The notes below the pieces were generated by a model that was not told the DNA's origin, did not search any database, and worked only from the letters and a program-made list of their open reading frames with translations. A program made the translations under genes and the position numbers. A stretch of DNA of 64,000 bases from Echinicola salinicaeni (lineage in GTDB: Bacteria; Bacteroidota; Bacteroidia; Cytophagales; Cyclobacteriaceae): assembly GCF_014280965.1 (NCBI RefSeq), contig NZ_JACODZ010000002.1:434001-498000 (forward strand). Reading direction: 5' to 3'. Below, one piece after another: positions 63,494-64,000 of the stretch; the stretch's first letter is position 1; each line of letters opens with the position of its first letter.

Positions 63494-64000
63494 ATGGATT
63501 TTAGCAAGTTTTTTGGCGTTAAGAGAAGGTACGGAAGATCCGAGATAAAGCAACATGATTATACAGACTGCGGTGCAGCATGCATGGCTTCGATTGCTGC
63601 CTATTATGATTTGAATATGCCGATTGCCAAAATTCGTCAAATGGCTTCAACAGATAAAAAAGGTACTAATGTTTTAGGATTGATTGAAGCTGCTCAGAAG
63701 TTGGGATTTGATGCAAAAGGAGTCAAAGTAGACTTAAATCAATTGAATAAAGTTCCAACACCTGTGATCGCACATATCGTGGTAAAGAAAATGCTACATC
63801 ATTATGTGGTGGTTTTTGAGGTCAAAGAGGAGGATATTTTGCTCATGGATCCTGCAGAGGGAAAGTTGAAGAGGATTCCTCGAAAGGAATTTGAGTCGCT
63901 ATGGACTGGAGTGATGTTGTTGATTCAGCCTGGGGAGACTTTTGAGGCAGGAAACCATAAGGCTAGTGTGCTTTCTAGGTTTTGGTTTTTATTGAAACCT
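63494..64000 (+). CDS. C39 peptidase-containing ABC exporter, 3' end outside the window
   Basis: The right edge cuts the gene after 169 codons. All of the visible part is a C39 bacteriocin-processing peptidase: catalytic Cys26 in QHDYTDCGAACMAS, His103 in HYVVVF and Asp119 in MDPAEG. In this family the peptidase is followed by six transmembrane helices and an ABC ATPase, which should lie beyond the window. It removes double-glycine leaders and exports the mature peptide. It starts 45 bp after the HlyD gene. Confidence 0.92.
   Translation, partial: MDFSKFFGVKRRYGRSEIKQHDYTDCGAACMASIAAYYDLNMPIAKIRQMASTDKKGTNVLGLIEAAQKLGFDAKGVKVDLNQLNKVPTPVIAHIVVKKMLHHYVVVFEVKEEDILLMDPAEGKLKRIPRKEFESLWTGVMLLIQPGETFEAGNHKASVLSRFWFLLKP

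Noticed and set aside
1-64000. tRNA, rRNA, CRISPR arrays, insertion sequences and prophage
   Set aside because: No cloverleaf-like sequence, regularly spaced repeats, transposase or phage gene was found by reading; a covariance-model and repeat search would be needed to exclude small cases.

Overview
The window looks like chromosomal DNA of a Bacteroidota bacterium of the order Cytophagales, probably family Cyclobacteriaceae (family level is inference). The supporting evidence is two SusC/SusD outer-membrane uptake pairs, each behind an ECF sigma factor and a FecR anti-sigma factor; the type IX secretion genes porU and porV; DUF4494; promoter-like sites of the TTG-N19-21-TAnnTTTG type; mostly weak ribosome binding sites; and moderately low GC. 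No rRNA, tRNA, CRISPR array, transposase or phage gene was seen.

Layout. (1) 1-5.7 kb: a cluster of planctomycete-type proteins: a DUF1549/DUF1553 cytochrome-like protein cut by the left edge, a Tat-signal DUF1501 protein, and a membrane-anchored c-type cytochrome with leucine-rich and chitobiase-like parts. A strong terminator ends it. (2) 5.8-14.1 kb: ECF sigma, FecR, SusC with STN domain, SusD and a lipoprotein sulfatase, which form a regulated glycan (probably sulfated) uptake unit. (3) 14.2-24 kb: housekeeping and envelope genes: DUF4494, membrane patatin, CPA2 antiporter, Mpo1-like protein, FAD oxidoreductase, NhaC antiporter, DEDD exonuclease, IMPACT protein. (4) 24.1-26.4 kb: a three-gene surface-sugar group (WxcM/FdtA-like cupin, GNAT-like protein, GT2). 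(5) 26.4-33.5 kb, minus strand: a tight operon MBL hydrolase - pssA - porU - porV - catalytically degenerate M16 protein. (6) 33.6-44 kb: FAD oxidoreductase, large peptidase-MA-like/TolB-like/beta-barrel protein, yicC, thyA, class IV aminotransferase, sdaAB, TolC, RND adaptor. (7) 44-46.4 kb, minus strand: fungal-type cytosine deaminase, alpha/beta hydrolase, signal-less substrate-binding-like protein. (8) 46.9-50.8 kb: 7TM-PAS histidine kinase, class II aldolase, and a winged-helix/nucleotidyltransferase-like regulator behind a 7-5-7 palindrome. (9) 51.2-61.3 kb: a second ECF/FecR/SusC/SusD unit with a small lipoprotein, followed by a Tat-signal histidinol-phosphate-aminotransferase-like enzyme and an AEC permease. 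(10) 62-64 kb: a double-glycine leader peptide gene, a terminator, an HlyD adaptor and the start of a C39-peptidase ABC exporter cut by the right edge.

How the genes work together. In both Sus units the STN domain of SusC can signal through FecR to the ECF factor, so substrate import would switch on the unit's own expression. PorU and PorV act together in releasing and anchoring type IX cargo. The cassette at the right edge has the standard design for maturing and exporting a small peptide: a precursor with a textbook GG leader, a terminator that would keep precursor mRNA in excess, then adaptor and peptidase-exporter. The acidic, Cys-, Lys- and Arg-free core of that peptide is the best candidate here for something undescribed. 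The Tat-exported aminotransferase paired with an AEC permease beside a Sus locus is the second.
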